Shown here piece after piece: positions 8,037-15,090 of a stretch of DNA of 21,646 bases. The position numbers and the translations under genes were made by a program. The notes under the pieces were generated by a model. It ran no database searches. It was given only the letters and a program-made list of their open reading frames with translations, and had not been told where the DNA came from. The DNA is from Candidatus Dormiibacterota bacterium (lineage in GTDB: Bacteria > Chloroflexota > Dormibacteria > Aeolococcales > Aeolococcaceae), in NCBI GenBank assembly GCA_003170875.1, contig PMYJ01000197.1, positions 197 through 21,842 of the forward strand, written 5' to 3'. Each line of letters opens with the position of its first letter. Position 1 is the stretch's first letter.

Positions 8037-8136
8037 CCCGTTACCCGCCTGTGGCGGTATCGGGCGGGGCTTCGTGAGATCGACCCCCCTAGGCTGACTA
8101 GTGGCGTCTAGTGCATTTGAACTAGCTGAACGGAAC
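8037..8136 (+). promoter_or_regulatory. Conserved upstream module, copy 3 (before TasA-like gene 3)
   Basis: The 56-base block at 8037-8092 starts with CCCGTTACCC and ends with CCCCCCTAG. After 12 bases comes CGTCTAGTGCATTTGAACTA (8105-8124). In this copy CTAGTGCATTTGAACTAG (8108-8125) is a near-perfect 18-base palindrome, with 7 of 9 pairs complementary, which suggests a dimeric regulator site. It lies about 40-60 bases before the start codon, a suitable place for an operator or the 5' end of the transcript. Confidence 0.6.
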
Positions 8137-8166
8137 GCCCAGAAGACAAAGAAGGAACCAAAGATC

Positions 8167-8766
8167 ATGGAAAACCGCAAGAGCAAGCGATCCGTCCGGA
8201 TGGCGCTCGTCCTGAGCGCGGCCGTGGCGGGCTCAGCACTGATCGGCTGGGGCGGCCTGGCCGCATGGCAGGCCTACACCCAGAACAACGGCAACGCATT
8301 CTCGGTCGCCAGCCTCTCCCACACCAACGTCGCCAACGGCGGCGTGACCTGCAACTCCACCAACTCCTCGGCCACCGCGGCCTCGACGCCCTGCAGCGTG
8401 ATCGTGTCGGGCTCCAGCCTGACCTCCGGTTGGACCGGATCCACCGGAACGGTCGTCATCACCGACACCGGCGCCCTCCCGAGCACGTTCTCCGTGAGCA
8501 CCCCGGCAGCCCCGACCGGTTCCCTCTGCCCGGCCCTCAACCTGACCATCACGGGTGCGGACAGCGTCACGCCGTACGTCAGCCAGACGGGCATCGCGGC
8601 GATCAGCGCCACCCCGCTGAACACCAGCACCGGGAGCACCGCCTGGTCCTCGACCAACAGCAACACCTTCACCTTCCACGTGACCCCCGAGTCGGGGTTC
8701 GGCACCGACAACAGCGTCCCGGGTGAGAGCTGCAACTTCAACGTCCTCTTCACTCAGAGCGCGTAA
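8167..8766 (+). CDS. TasA/camelysin-like secreted protein 3 (SipW-type signal peptide)
   Basis: A 199-residue paralogue. MENRKSKRSVRMALVLSAA leads a hydrophobic core followed by AAWQAYTQNNGNAFSVASL. The AGTL position is VASL, so the post-cleavage motif is slightly divergent. The mature part is rich in Ser, Thr and Asn, keeps APTGSLCPALNL and ends CNFNVLFTQSA. The four family cysteines are all present. The start at 8167 follows AAGGA by 10 bases. An upstream alternative at 8101 reads the conserved module in a different frame from the other copies and is therefore unlikely. Processing and role are inferred to be as for its neighbours. Confidence 0.85.
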   Translation: MENRKSKRSVRMALVLSAAVAGSALIGWGGLAAWQAYTQNNGNAFSVASLSHTNVANGGVTCNSTNSSATAASTPCSVIVSGSSLTSGWTGSTGTVVITDTGALPSTFSVSTPAAPTGSLCPALNLTITGADSVTPYVSQTGIAAISATPLNTSTGSTAWSSTNSNTFTFHVTPESGFGTDNSVPGESCNFNVLFTQSA

Positions 8767-8788
8767 CACCCCCAGCCATGATCTGAGG

Positions 8789-8825
8789 GGGGCCGGGAAG
8801 AGCGCCTTCCCGGCCCCTTCTCCCC
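8789..8825 (+). terminator. Hairpin terminator of TasA-like gene 3
   Basis: A perfect 12-base-pair hairpin (GGGGCCGGGAAG at 8789-8800, complement at 8806-8817) has a 5-base loop and the tail TTCTCCCCC. It lies 22 bases after the stop. The weak T tail could allow read-through into gene 4. Confidence 0.75.
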
Positions 8826-8888
8826 CACACCAGCCAGCCAGGGCGAGCCCGGCGCCGCCCCTCCCAAAGAGCGCCGCGACCGTCTCCT

Positions 8889-8908
8889 CGCCTCCCACCC
8901 GGGAGGCG
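8889..8908 (+). repeat. Hairpin in the leader of TasA-like gene 4
   Basis: CGCCTCCC (8889-8896) and its complement GGGAGGCG (8901-8908) surround a 4-base loop, 34 bases before the gene 4 start. This stretch replaces the conserved module found upstream of genes 1-3. It could be a leader structure or an operator. Confidence 0.4.
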
Positions 8909-8942
8909 GTGACGCCCACCACAACAGTCTTGGAGGTTTCCC

Positions 8943-9584
8943 ATGTCCATCGAGCGGAAGAGTTCCGACCGCAGGAAGCTGCGGGCCGGTATGGTCTTCG
9001 TCCTGGTAGTCGCCGGCACCGCCCTGATCGGATGGGGCGGGTTGGCGGCGTGGCAGGCCGTGACCCAGAACAACGGCAGCACCGCCAGCACCCTGGGCGT
9101 CCACCACTCCAACGTGGCCACCATCACCGGTGGCACCGCGGTGACCTGCACCGACCAGACCTCCCCGGCGGCCTGCGGCGCCATCTTCGATGTCACCGGG
9201 ATCGTTCCCGCGTACGGCCCGACCCAGGTCGGCACCGTGGCAATCACCAACACCGGCACCGAGGCGTCGAACTTTGACCTCTTCCTCAAGTCGGCGACCG
9301 TGAGCGGCGATAACGCCTTCTGGACGCCGTCGGATACCACGCTCTGCGCGGACCTCCAGCTGACCGTCACCGACTCGCAGACGGTGCCGCACACGCTGTA
9401 TTCCGGACCGCTGTCGGGGATGACCACACCAGTGGCGCTCTCGGACAATGGCGGCCACGCCCTGTGGAACCCCGGCGCCGCCAACACCTTCAACTTCAAC
9501 CTCGCGCTCCCGGGCAGCAGCCCGAACAGCGACGAGGACTCGATGTGCACAGCGGCCTTCCAGTGGGGCCAGAACGGAGCCTGA
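8943..9584 (+). CDS. TasA/camelysin-like secreted protein 4, divergent paralogue
   Basis: A 213-residue protein and the most divergent of the four. The N-terminus MSIERKSSDRRKLRAGMVFV is basic, then hydrophobic, followed by AAWQAVTQNNGSTASTLGV. The aromatic residue after cleavage is replaced (AVT instead of AYT) and AGTL is absent, but the overall SipW-type layout remains. The mature domain has VAITNTGTEASNFDL, TLCADLQLTV and the ending MCTAAFQWGQNGA in place of LLFTQTAA. All four family cysteines are present, though the first pair is only 8 residues apart. GGAGG lies 7 bases before the ATG, the strongest ribosome site of the set. It lacks the conserved upstream module, so it is either co-transcribed from gene 3 or has a different promoter. 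In TasA/TapA terms it could be a minor, tip or anchoring subunit; this is inference. Confidence 0.83.
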   Translation: MSIERKSSDRRKLRAGMVFVLVVAGTALIGWGGLAAWQAVTQNNGSTASTLGVHHSNVATITGGTAVTCTDQTSPAACGAIFDVTGIVPAYGPTQVGTVAITNTGTEASNFDLFLKSATVSGDNAFWTPSDTTLCADLQLTVTDSQTVPHTLYSGPLSGMTTPVALSDNGGHALWNPGAANTFNFNLALPGSSPNSDEDSMCTAAFQWGQNGA

Positions 9585-9606
9585 CCAGCCTCTGACCAGC
9601 GTGTGA

Positions 9607-9643
9607 GGGGACGGCGGCCCACCCGCCGTCCCCTTCTCGTCTT
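9607..9643 (+). terminator. Rho-independent terminator of TasA-like gene 4
   Basis: A perfect 11-base-pair hairpin (GGGGACGGCGG at 9607-9617, complement at 9623-9633) has a 5-base loop and is followed by the T-rich tail TTCTCGTCTT. It lies 22 bases after the stop. Confidence 0.8.
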
Positions 9644-9651
9644 CAGGGTCG

Positions 9652-9687
9652 CGACCGCCGGCTCGGCCATCACCGAGCCGGCGGTCG
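9652..9687. repeat. 15-bp perfect inverted repeat before the signal peptidase gene
   Basis: CGACCGCCGGCTCGG (9652-9666) and its exact complement (9673-9687) flank a 6-base loop. There is no T tail. It may back up the preceding terminator or be a regulatory hairpin in the leader of the signal peptidase gene. A further small inverted repeat, CCGCAAC/GTTGCGG, occupies 9713-9732. Confidence 0.5.
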
Positions 9688-9827
9688 TCTCATGTCCGGC
9701 GGTGCCCACGTCCCGCAACCGATTCGTTGCGGCCCGTTGCACGAGGCGCCGCCTGGGGGGGCCGACAATTGGACGGCCGGCTCAAAGCGCCGTCGACGGC
9801 GTGCGGGAGCAGCAGGGGAATTCGCTA

Positions 9828-11120
9828 GTGGGCAACGTGAGGGTGACGCTCCCCGAGGAGCTGCACGACCTGGTCAGGGACGTCGTCGCGGATCTCGAGT
9901 CCGCCACCGACAGCCTCAACCTGGGCGGAGCCCAGCCCGCCAAGCGTGCCCCCCGGCGTGAGCGCCGGCGGGTCTCACAGGCGACGATCCTCCGGCTGCC
10001 CGACCAGGCGGCGGCGGTGCCGCCGGCGGCCCCACCGGCGACCTCGGTGCCGGCCCTCCCGGCCGCTCGCCGGCCGGCTCCGCCTCCCGCGGCCCCTCCG
10101 GCCTTCGAGAGCTCGGTCCCGGTTCCCGCCGCCGCTCCGCGCCGGCGCGCCTTCCTGTCCCGGCTGGAGGTCGCCTCGACCGTGCCCAACGTCGCCCTGC
10201 CGGCACGGACCCGCCGCCTCCAGGTCGCCTGCCGGCGCGCCTCTCCGCTCGACGCGGCCCGCATCTCACGGATGCTGCGGGTGGCGGTGCCGGCGGTCCC
10301 GGTGGCCCCGGCCACGCTCACCGCACCGCCGGCGTGGCTGCTCGCCGCCATGGCGCCGCCCATCCCGGCACCCCTCCCCGAGGTGCCGGCCATCACGCAG
10401 CCGGACGCTGCCACCGTGACCCTCGCGGGGCGGTCGGCACCGACCCCGACCGAGGCCGACGCCCCGCCGGCCACCGTGGCATCCACCGCCGTGGCATCCC
10501 CCCTCTCCGTCAGCGTCCCGGCCGCGGTCCCGGCGCTCCCGATGGAGGAGCGTCTCCCGGTCTGGCGGGCCGTCGGGGGCCACGTCGCCAACCTCCTGAT
10601 CGCCGCAGCCCTCGGCCTCGTCATGGTTTTCTGCGCCATCGTGGTCGGGCTCGTGGTCACCGGGCACCACCTGGAAGAGGTGGTCACCGGGAGCATGCAG
10701 CCGACCATCCCGATCGGTTCGCTGGTCGTGACCGAGAGCCTGCCGGCTGGCCAGCTCCAGGTCGGCGACATCATGGTCTTCCCCAACCCCAACGACACCA
10801 AGCTCACCATCGTCCACCGCATCGTCTGGCTGAGCCACGACCAGAGCGGCGACGTGCTGGTCAAGACCAAGGGTGACTACAACGCCCTGCCCGACCAGTG
10901 GACCCTGAAGCGGGCGGCGAACGCCGACGCCGACAAGGTCATCGAGATCCTCCCCGGCGCAGGGACCGTCGCCGGCTACCTCCAGACGATCGGCTTCGCC
11001 GGTCTGGTGCTGCTGATCGCAGGGGTCATCGTCTTCTACGGCGTCCGCAAGGTCCGCCAGATCCTCACCGAGGACGACCTCCACGAGGACGCGGTGGGTG
11101 CCCCGGAGCGGCTGACATGA
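9828..11120 (+). CDS. ER-type (SipW-like) signal peptidase I with long Pro/Ala-rich N-terminal extension
   Basis: A membrane signal peptidase of 430 residues, most likely the processing enzyme for the four upstream proteins. The peptidase domain is C-terminal: membrane helix about 253-277, then TGSMQPTI with the nucleophile Ser289, then TIVHRIV with His330 in the place of the usual Lys, then KGDYNALPD (346-356), and a second membrane helix about 385-406. A Ser-His dyad is typical of the ER/archaeal/SipW class, not Escherichia coli-type LepB. Residues 1-30 form a likely amphipathic helix (VRVTLPEELHDLVRDVV). Residues about 35-250 are disordered, rich in Pro, Ala and Arg, and probably cytoplasmic. 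SipW-type enzymes are usually under 200 residues, so the extension is unusual. The GTG at 9828 follows AGGGGA by about 9 bases; an upstream GTG at 9603 would add a non-family sequence overlapping the terminator. The stop overlaps the next start (ATGA). Confidence 0.9.
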   Translation: MGNVRVTLPEELHDLVRDVVADLESATDSLNLGGAQPAKRAPRRERRRVSQATILRLPDQAAAVPPAAPPATSVPALPAARRPAPPPAAPPAFESSVPVPAAAPRRRAFLSRLEVASTVPNVALPARTRRLQVACRRASPLDAARISRMLRVAVPAVPVAPATLTAPPAWLLAAMAPPIPAPLPEVPAITQPDAATVTLAGRSAPTPTEADAPPATVASTAVASPLSVSVPAAVPALPMEERLPVWRAVGGHVANLLIAAALGLVMVFCAIVVGLVVTGHHLEEVVTGSMQPTIPIGSLVVTESLPAGQLQVGDIMVFPNPNDTKLTIVHRIVWLSHDQSGDVLVKTKGDYNALPDQWTLKRAANADADKVIEILPGAGTVAGYLQTIGFAGLVLLIAGVIVFYGVRKVRQILTEDDLHEDAVGAPERLT

Positions 11121-12979
11121 GCTACGACACGCTCGGAATGATCCGGCGCGGCTGGCAGGACGGCGTCGCCACGGTGGCTCCTCACGTCCCCGGCCTCGCC
11201 GACCTGGTCGAGCAGCGGCTCGAGGAAGCCATCCGGCTTGGCCGGCTCGACGAGGCAGGACTGCTCTCCATCGTCGACGCCGCCACCCAGCTGGCCGCCG
11301 ACATGGGTGCGGTCGATGTCGCCCCGGCGCTCAGCAAGCGGCTGCGCCGCCACGTGTACGAGTATCTCCTCTCCCTCGATGCGGTGAGCAGCTCCGACCG
11401 CAACAGAGCGGCGGGACAGGCTCCTACCCCGGACGGCAACGAGCCGATGGGCGGAGCCGACGAGGACGCCGGGTTTGCCGAGATGCGGCTCGGCGAGGTG
11501 GGCACCACGATTCCCGAATCCAACGGCGACGGAGCCCACCGATTCCCACCCCTTTACGCGGTTGCGGAACCGACGAATCCCCTCACCGAACCCGCGTATC
11601 CAGATCCAGATCCCGAGTCGACGTACGCCGACCCGGAGCCCTCATATCCCCAGCCAGAGTTCACCTACCCCCAACCGGAGTCCTCGTACCCGCTTCCAGA
11701 GTCTGCGTACCCGCTTCCCGAATCGCCGTACCCCGTCGCGGAGTCCCCCCATCCCCTTCCCGAGTCCCCCTATCCCCCCTCCGACGCCACGTACCCCGTG
11801 CCGGAGGACGACGCAGGCAGCGATGCGAAGGAGGACGGCACCGGATCGCCACTTCCGCAGTTCAGCTTCCACATCGGCGACCCGGACGACCTGCTGACGA
11901 GCCGCGCATCGCAACAGGAACAGGGCGCTGCGGCGGAGGTGGCGGGGCCCCGCGGGGCGTTCGACGCCGAGGAGGTCAAGGCTCCGGCGGAGGTTCGGGT
12001 CGCGCCACAACGTCGGGCCTCCTTCTCCGACCCCTCGACCTGGCCAAAGCCGGTGACGCCCACGCTGAGAGGGGCGCGCGATCCGCTCACCGAGGGGCTC
12101 CGCGACGAGCTGCTCTCGCCCGACGACCTTCCGGTGTCGTCCGCCCCTGACGGTACCCGCTTCCAGGATGTGGGTCCGTGGCCCGCGGCCCCTGCCTCTG
12201 ATCCACCTCACCGCAGCGGTCCGCCCGACGTGGCCCGATGGTCATCCCCGTGGCCGTCCACCGAGACGCCACCCGCCGAACGGCGCGAGACGCCGGTCAC
12301 CGCCCCCGCGCCCGGCACCGCAGACTTCGAGCCGGCGACCGGGCCGGCTCACCACGACGTGCGCGAGGAATGGCGCGACGCGACCGAGGGAAGGCTCCCC
12401 GCGAGCCCTTCCAACGGCGGCGGAGCCGCCCCCCCCGAGATCGCGGCAGGCTGGTCGCTGCGGCAGCAGGACGCGGTGGAACTGCACATGGCGCCGCCGG
12501 CGGGTGGTGGAGCACCGGCTGTGCCGAGCAATGACGTCCCCGAGCGCGACCTCGTCGCCCTCCGCGCCAGCGTGGACGAGAGGCTGCGCAAGAAGCGGTG
12601 CGACGACGTCGCCTCGGTGCTCCAGCAGGCCGCCCAAGAGCTGGGAGGCCAGGCCGTCGCCGAGCTCGCACTCGACGCGGGCGATAGGTGCCGGAGCCTG
12701 GGAAAGCGCAACGCGGCGCTCAACTGCTACCTGGCCGCATCCCGCGCCGACCCGGTCTACGAGCCGCCCCTGGCACGCCTTGCCGACATCTGCATCGACG
12801 ACCAGGACATCGATCTGGCGGTTTCATACCTGGAGCGCATCGCACGTCTCACCCGGCTACGCGGAGACAACCACGGCGCACTCCGAATCTACCGCAAGAT
12901 CGCGACCATCGCCCCCTATCGGGACGATGTCCTCGAGATGCTGATGCGGGCCCAGACCACCGGTAGGATGGACCCATGA
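11117..12979 (+). CDS. TPR-like protein with Tyr-Pro heptad-repeat tract
   Basis: A 620-residue protein with no signal peptide or membrane helix, so probably cytoplasmic. Three parts are visible. A helical N-terminal domain (about 1-95) has no recognised family. A long acidic and proline-rich middle (about 100-470) contains ten copies of a seven-residue unit of the form E-S-x-Y-P-x-P at 158-229. The helical C-terminal domain (about 475-620) has TPR-like units, for example GKRNAALNCYLAASRADPVY, followed by DIDLAVSYLERIARL and GDNHGALRIYRKIATIAPY. The start overlaps the signal peptidase stop, so the two are translationally coupled and probably act together, for instance in targeting or holding substrates at the membrane. 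That role is inference. The peptidase extension and this protein's middle are both disordered and proline-rich. Confidence 0.82.
   Translation: MSYDTLGMIRRGWQDGVATVAPHVPGLADLVEQRLEEAIRLGRLDEAGLLSIVDAATQLAADMGAVDVAPALSKRLRRHVYEYLLSLDAVSSSDRNRAAGQAPTPDGNEPMGGADEDAGFAEMRLGEVGTTIPESNGDGAHRFPPLYAVAEPTNPLTEPAYPDPDPESTYADPEPSYPQPEFTYPQPESSYPLPESAYPLPESPYPVAESPHPLPESPYPPSDATYPVPEDDAGSDAKEDGTGSPLPQFSFHIGDPDDLLTSRASQQEQGAAAEVAGPRGAFDAEEVKAPAEVRVAPQRRASFSDPSTWPKPVTPTLRGARDPLTEGLRDELLSPDDLPVSSAPDGTRFQDVGPWPAAPASDPPHRSGPPDVARWSSPWPSTETPPAERRETPVTAPAPGTADFEPATGPAHHDVREEWRDATEGRLPASPSNGGGAAPPEIAAGWSLRQQDAVELHMAPPAGGGAPAVPSNDVPERDLVALRASVDERLRKKRCDDVASVLQQAAQELGGQAVAELALDAGDRCRSLGKRNAALNCYLAASRADPVYEPPLARLADICIDDQDIDLAVSYLERIARLTRLRGDNHGALRIYRKIATIAPYRDDVLEMLMRAQTTGRMDP
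11588..11803 (+). repeat. In-frame 21-bp repeat tract coding E-S-x-Y-P-x-P heptads
   Basis: Ten seven-codon units (one with two extra codons) encode repeats such as ESSYPLP, ESAYPLP, ESPYPVA and ESPHPLP. The amino-acid pattern is much better kept than the codons, so the repeat is old and appears selected at protein level. The region is prone to copy-number change. Confidence 0.85.
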
Positions 12980-13147
12980 GCGCCCTCGGGAGATGTGGGG
13001 AAGGCGCACTCATCTGTTACCGGACAGTGACATCCAGTTCGCCGGTCTCGGTCACACTCGGGCGACCGGCCTCAGCCGAACCAACCGTGTCCCGCACCGC
13101 ACCCAGACCGGGGTAACGGCGGCGCGGGTACCAGCAGAGGAAAGCAA

Positions 13148-14065
13148 GTGGCGATCCCCTCCAATAAGCCTCAGAACCGGATCCTTCTCGTTGGCGGCAT
13201 CATCTTCGCCCTGCTCGCGGGCGTGGTGGTCTTCATCGCCGTCTCCAGGTCGTCGAGCACTCCTCCCGCCCAGCCCGAGACCCAGATAGTTGTGGCGCAG
13301 ACGGCGATCACCGCCGGCTCCCAGCTCTCGACGGCCAATCTCACGACCAAGGCCTACCTGAACATTGACCTGCCGCTGAACTACTACTCGACGACCACCC
13401 AGCTGGTCGGGCAGACCCTCCCCGTTTCCATCTCGGCCGGGACCCCGATCACCGAGCAGTTGCTGCAAGCCACTCCCGGCTCGGGCACCTCGACGCTGAC
13501 CTCTCCGACCAACCAGCTCCCGATCGCCAACAACGACGTGGCCCTGGCCATACCGGCCCATGGCGCCACGCCGGACACCACCGTCGATCAGATGAGCGTC
13601 GGCTACTACGTCCTCGCCGGTGACCAGATCGACATCATCGGTGACCTGGGTGGCTCCACCCCGACCAGTCACCAGGTCCAGTACGTCTTCCAGGACATCC
13701 CGGTGCTGGCAGTGGGCTACGCGGCGACGACCACCACCACCCCGGCGGGTGGAACGGCGACGACGACGGCCGCGCCGACCCTGTCGTCGCCCAGCTACTT
13801 CGTGGTCGAGATGACCCGGTCGCAGGCCGAGGAGATGACCGCGCTGCTGACCGGTAACTTCACCACGGCCAGCACACTCGCGGGTGGCAATCCCGCGCTC
13901 GTCCTCAAGTACGTGCTCCGCCCGACCAGTGAATACGGCACCACCAATTCGAGCGGCAACTTCGTCCCCAAGATCGAGGACAACGTCGCGGCGAGCCCGG
14001 CACCGAGCGCCTCCGACCAGCCGGTGACGCCGTCGTCGCTGGCCGGGGCGTTCACAGGCCAGTGA
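13148..14065 (+). CDS. cpaB: Flp pilus assembly protein CpaB/RcpC
   Basis: A 305-residue protein of the Tad (tight adherence) pilus apparatus. One N-terminal membrane helix (about 12-33) is followed by a SAF domain (about 45-110) containing VAQTAITAGSQLS and the LPVSISAGTPIT segment typical of CpaB. A C-terminal RcpC-type domain follows, including ALAIPAHGAT and GDQIDIIGDL. In diderms CpaB/RcpC links to the outer-membrane secretin. No secretin was seen here, fitting a single-membrane cell in which it may shape the pilus channel through the wall. The GTG start at 13148 follows AGAGGAAA by about 6 bases. The 168-base gap upstream (12980-13147) probably holds the promoter, though no clear -35/-10 pair was found. 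The 44-base gap to tadB suggests one operon. Confidence 0.9.
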   Translation: MAIPSNKPQNRILLVGGIIFALLAGVVVFIAVSRSSSTPPAQPETQIVVAQTAITAGSQLSTANLTTKAYLNIDLPLNYYSTTTQLVGQTLPVSISAGTPITEQLLQATPGSGTSTLTSPTNQLPIANNDVALAIPAHGATPDTTVDQMSVGYYVLAGDQIDIIGDLGGSTPTSHQVQYVFQDIPVLAVGYAATTTTTPAGGTATTTAAPTLSSPSYFVVEMTRSQAEEMTALLTGNFTTASTLAGGNPALVLKYVLRPTSEYGTTNSSGNFVPKIEDNVAASPAPSASDQPVTPSSLAGAFTGQ

Positions 14066-14109
14066 TCCGGGGAGTGCCGAAGGACACGAGGACGTAGTAG
14101 GGCCCGGCA

Positions 14110-15090
14110 ATGACCGAATTTCTCCCCCTGCTCGCGGCGGTCTTGGTGGCCTGCTTCCTGCTCTGCTGGGTCGCCCTGATCGCGACCCGGAGCCGGACGG
14201 AGGCCGACGAGGTCGCCCGGCGTCTGAGCGCTTACATGGGCGGTCAGCGGCCCCCGCAGCCCGAGCGGATCAAGACCGGGAACGCCTTCCGCGACGCGCT
14301 CGACAGCTTCACGGACGCCCTCAACCCAGTGGTGACCCGGGGCTCCTACGCGGGCAAGCTCGCCGAGGACCTCCAGAAGGCCGGCCTACGGCTCAAGGCC
14401 TCCGAATGGATGCTGATCGTCGCCGGCGTGGGGGTGGCGATCGGCGGCATCTTCTGGCTGCGCTTCGGCACGGTCTTCGCCTTCATCCCCTGCCCCATCG
14501 TCATCTGGATCGCGAGCGGCATCTTCCTCCGCCTCCGTCAGACCCGGCGCACCCGCGCCTTCGAGGGTCAGCTGGGAGACACGATCATCCTGCTGAGCAA
14601 CGCGCTCAAAGCCGGTCTGTCCTTTGCCCAGGCGATGAGCACGGTGGCGAAGAACGCGTCGCCACCCATCTCCGAGGAGTTCGCCCGCGCCACCCGCGAG
14701 ATCGCGCTCGGCATCCCCGTCGACGACGCGCTCCAGCACATGGTGCAGCGCAACAAGTCAGAAGACTTCGACCTGATGGTCACCGCGGTGCAGATCCAGC
14801 GCGTGGTCGGAGGCAACCTCGCCGAGATCCTCGACACGATCGCCTACACGATTCGCGAGCGGGTGCGCATTCACGGTGAGATCCGGACCATCACCGCGCA
14901 GGCTCGGATGTCGGGCATGATCATCACGCTCCTTCCGGTCGGTCTCGCCCTCTTCCTCTTCTTCGTCGAGCCGTCGTACTTCGCGCCGATGATCAAGGAG
15001 ACTCTCGGCTGGGTGATGCTCGGCGTGGGTGCCCTGAGCATCTTGGTGGGGACTGCGATCATCCAGAAGATTGTCAGGATCGAGGTATGA
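14110..15090 (+). CDS. tadB: Tad/Flp pilus inner-membrane platform protein TadB
   Basis: A 326-residue integral membrane protein of the type II secretion F superfamily, which with TadC forms the membrane platform on which Flp pilins are assembled. One N-terminal helix (about 5-25) and a central helix pair (about 98-140) precede the T2SSF domain (about 155-290). That domain includes LLSNALKAGLSFAQAM and VQIQRVVGGNLAEILDTIAYTIRER, both characteristic. A C-terminal hydrophobic pair completes the protein. The stop overlaps the tadC start (ATGA at 15087-15090), indicating coupled translation and equal dosage. The partner ATPase TadA/CpaF is not in the window. Confidence 0.94.
   Translation: MTEFLPLLAAVLVACFLLCWVALIATRSRTEADEVARRLSAYMGGQRPPQPERIKTGNAFRDALDSFTDALNPVVTRGSYAGKLAEDLQKAGLRLKASEWMLIVAGVGVAIGGIFWLRFGTVFAFIPCPIVIWIASGIFLRLRQTRRTRAFEGQLGDTIILLSNALKAGLSFAQAMSTVAKNASPPISEEFARATREIALGIPVDDALQHMVQRNKSEDFDLMVTAVQIQRVVGGNLAEILDTIAYTIRERVRIHGEIRTITAQARMSGMIITLLPVGLALFLFFVEPSYFAPMIKETLGWVMLGVGALSILVGTAIIQKIVRIEV

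Noticed and set aside
6120..8100. c-di-GMP (GEMM) riboswitch upstream of the TasA-like genes
   Set aside because: The conserved GEMM core (GCACAGGGCAAACC, GACGCAAAGC) is absent on both strands of the intergenic regions I inspected, including those before cpaB and flp.
9603..9827. Signal peptidase gene starting at GTG 9603
   Set aside because: That start lies beside the terminator of the previous gene, lacks a ribosome site, and adds Arg-rich sequence across two inverted repeats. The GTG at 9828 has AGGGGA at good spacing.
11588..11803. CRISPR or non-coding direct repeats
   Set aside because: The repeats are in frame, have no unique spacers, and are conserved at amino-acid rather than nucleotide level.
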